Positions 62,710 to 64,000 of a stretch of DNA of 64,000 bases are shown piece by piece. The position numbers and the translations under genes were made by a program. A model generated the notes under the pieces. The model ran no database searches, was not told the DNA's origin, and worked only from the letters and a program-made list of their open reading frames with translations. Positions within the stretch are counted from its first letter, which is position 1, and each line of letters begins with the position of its first letter. This DNA comes from CAHJXF01 sp038254545 (GTDB lineage: Bacteria; Pseudomonadota; Gammaproteobacteria; Burkholderiales; Burkholderiaceae_D), in assembly GCA_038254545.1 (NCBI GenBank), contig JBBSGB010000013.1, positions 23,691-87,690 of the forward strand. The letters are read 5' to 3'.

Positions 62710-63769
62710 ATCGGCGGCGTCGAACCCCCTGCCGGGGAGCAGACGTTCTCAACATTCGCGTTGAACACCTGCAGGTGGCGCTCTCGATACGTTGGCGCTT
62801 AGGCGGGTCACCCCCGGGTGATCGGTACACCTCTGTGCTCAGATACTTGATGCCTGTGTCAACCAACACGGTCACCACGGTGGCCTTCGGACCGAGCATC
62901 TCAGCCACCCTCAAAGCGGCGACCACGTTGGCTCCGGAAGAGGCGCCGCCGAAGAGACCCTCCTCTCGCGCAAGGCGTCGCGCCATGCTCATCGCGTCGG
63001 TCGCGGACACGGACATGATCTCGTCGACCAAGGTCGGCTTCCAGAGTGGCACGACGTAGCCCATGCCGATGCCTTCGATCTTGTTAGCACCCGACTGCCC
63101 GCCGGACAGCACGGGGGATTCAGCCGGTTCCACAGCGACAACACGGATGGTCGACCTCTTCTTCTTAAGCGCCTCCGCAGTGCCTCGAAGTGAACCGCCG
63201 GTGCCGACTGAGTGAACGAAAGCGTCGACGCTCTCGTTTGTCTGACTCCAGATCTCGTCACCCAGGCTCGCGTATCCGGAGAGAACGTCGACGTTGTTGA
63301 ACTGATCGGCCCAGAAGTGCGAAGGTCGCAAAGCCCGCTCGCGTGACGCCTCGATCATCGCTTTTACCAGATCCGCCGTGATTCGCTTGCGGTCGCTCCT
63401 GATGAGTTCGAGCTCCGCGCCAAGCGCCTGCATATGCTGCAGCTTTTCTTGGCTAAAGGCATCGGAGGTGATAAGCAGACAGCGATACCCCAGAGCGATG
63501 GCGACATTCGCGAGAGAGGTTCCGGTGCTTCCGCTGGTGCACTCGACGATGGTCCCGCCGGGAACCAGGCGTCCATCCTCCGCCGCTCTGGTCACGATGG
63601 CCAATGCGGCGCGGTCCTTCATGCTTCCTGTCGGGTTCGCAGACTCGACCTTGACGAATACGTGAGCGCATAACGGCGAAACTATCCTGCGCAACGGCAC
63701 GAGCGGGGTATTGCCGATCAAGTCCAGAACACTTGATTGGCAATTCGTGTGGCGATCCGCATTTGTCAA
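62708..63769 (-). CDS. Cysteine-synthase-family PLP-dependent enzyme
   Basis: PLP enzyme of fold type II, 353 residues. The PLP lysine is Lys51 in NPTGSMKDRAAL, the phosphate-binding loop is in TSGSTGTSLA, and GTGGSLRGTAE and SGANVVAALRVAE follow, as in CysK/CysM and related synthases. The start is a TTG at 63769 with no clear ribosome site; no ATG lies near the domain start. The last 30 or so residues (SPGGDPPKRQRIESATCRCS and beyond) are Arg/Cys-rich and unlike the family. They come from the adjacent repeat DNA, so the original stop has probably been lost. Confidence 0.88.
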   Translation of the reverse strand: MTNADRHTNCQSSVLDLIGNTPLVPLRRIVSPLCAHVFVKVESANPTGSMKDRAALAIVTRAAEDGRLVPGGTIVECTSGSTGTSLANVAIALGYRCLLITSDAFSQEKLQHMQALGAELELIRSDRKRITADLVKAMIEASRERALRPSHFWADQFNNVDVLSGYASLGDEIWSQTNESVDAFVHSVGTGGSLRGTAEALKKKRSTIRVVAVEPAESPVLSGGQSGANKIEGIGMGYVVPLWKPTLVDEIMSVSATDAMSMARRLAREEGLFGGASSGANVVAALRVAEMLGPKATVVTVLVDTGIKYLSTEVYRSPGGDPPKRQRIESATCRCSTRMLRTSAPRQGVRRRR

Positions 63770-63871
63770 TTGGTTGAAGTCCGGAATCGGATGGGGCCGG
63801 TCATCTCATGAAAAAGGGTGCGCCGATACATAGCAGGTCAATTGCCTGAACCGCGTCGGCGCTATGCCCGA

Positions 63872-64000
63872 TCATCGCCCGACAGCACCGAGTGCTCGGG
63901 CGATGGTGGTCAGACCTGCGTCTGCTCCGCGATTTCGAAGCAGTTCAGCCTTGTAAGCGCTCAGTTCGCGTCGGCGTAGAGCAAGCAAGGGTGCTCGAAG
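63872..64000 (-). CDS. C-terminal 42 residues of an unknown gene (runs off right edge)
   Basis: On the minus strand a reading frame enters from the edge and ends at TGA 63872. It reads ALRRRELSAYKAELLRNRG, then ADAGLTTIARALGAVGR and stop. The IARALG element recalls the helix-turn-helix end of resolvases or a short regulator. There is too little to assign a family, and it may not be a real gene. Confidence 0.35.
   Translation of the reverse strand, partial: LRAPLLALRRRELSAYKAELLRNRGADAGLTTIARALGAVGR

Overview
The window is GC-rich, densely coded chromosomal DNA with mostly short intergenic gaps. The gene content points to a betaproteobacterium of Burkholderiales/Nitrosomonadales type. The signs are the exbB-exbD-lpxK-Trm112-like-kdsB-adk lipid A order, the small Trp-rich protein beside ilvD, the recJ neighbour gene, a livKHMGF set, a UbiX flavin prenyltransferase, and a PEP-CTERM sorting tail. 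It reads as a core chromosome segment with accessory genes in between. I found no rRNA, tRNA, CRISPR array or complete insertion sequence.

Layout. 1-4148 (minus): ExbB/ExbD energy transducer, then lpxK, a Trm112-like protein, kdsB and adk (cut by the left edge). 4589-7456 (plus): xseA, sodB and a frameshifted pagL. 7479-9170 (minus): a secreted DUF192 protein, a small Asp/Lys/Met-repeat protein and an RluE-like pseudouridine synthase. 9374-13966: icd, a cold-shock gene (minus), and clpS-clpA. 14023-21295: an epimerase diverging from a ferredoxin-type reductase, two tandem S9 peptidases, a GNAT protein and a PaiB-like protein. 21303-25177 (minus): a TVP38-type membrane protein, a metzincin protease, a fused alpha/beta-hydrolase-caspase and a small conserved protein. 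25212-34262: livFGMH, putA and a branched-chain amino acid binding protein. 34338-37720: cytochrome c, small Trp-rich protein, ilvD and lgt. 37794-40548: a broken DUF4394/PEP-CTERM gene, then a ketosynthase/ACP/hydrolase mini-cluster. 40696-43438: two-component system and ubiX. 43435-46911 (minus): tatD-comEC. 47051-49038: vapBC, a Tiki/EreA-like protein and a DUF2442 protein. 49049-51020: the LolCD exporter. 51228-52793: two secreted proteins. 52985-55785: a recJ operon. 55873-60670: a secreted Gln/Asn-rich protein, three frameshifted genes (nnrU, a TAXI-TRAP binding protein, a GNAT), prfB with its programmed +1 frameshift, and an SDR. 60664-64000 (minus): PHB depolymerase with a CopG-type regulator, a repeat-bearing non-coding stretch, a cysteine-synthase-like enzyme running into that stretch, and a partial gene at the right edge.

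The most unusual protein is the 606-residue fusion of an alpha/beta-hydrolase to a complete caspase/metacaspase domain. It is encoded next to a metzincin protease that has no signal peptide, so the two may form an intracellular proteolytic module. Other points of interest are the KS/ACP/hydrolase trio whose hydrolase carries Cys at the nucleophile elbow, a secreted EXORDIUM-like protein with an HELAE motif, and the number of single-base frameshifts. Those frameshifts could be real decay or indel errors in the assembly.
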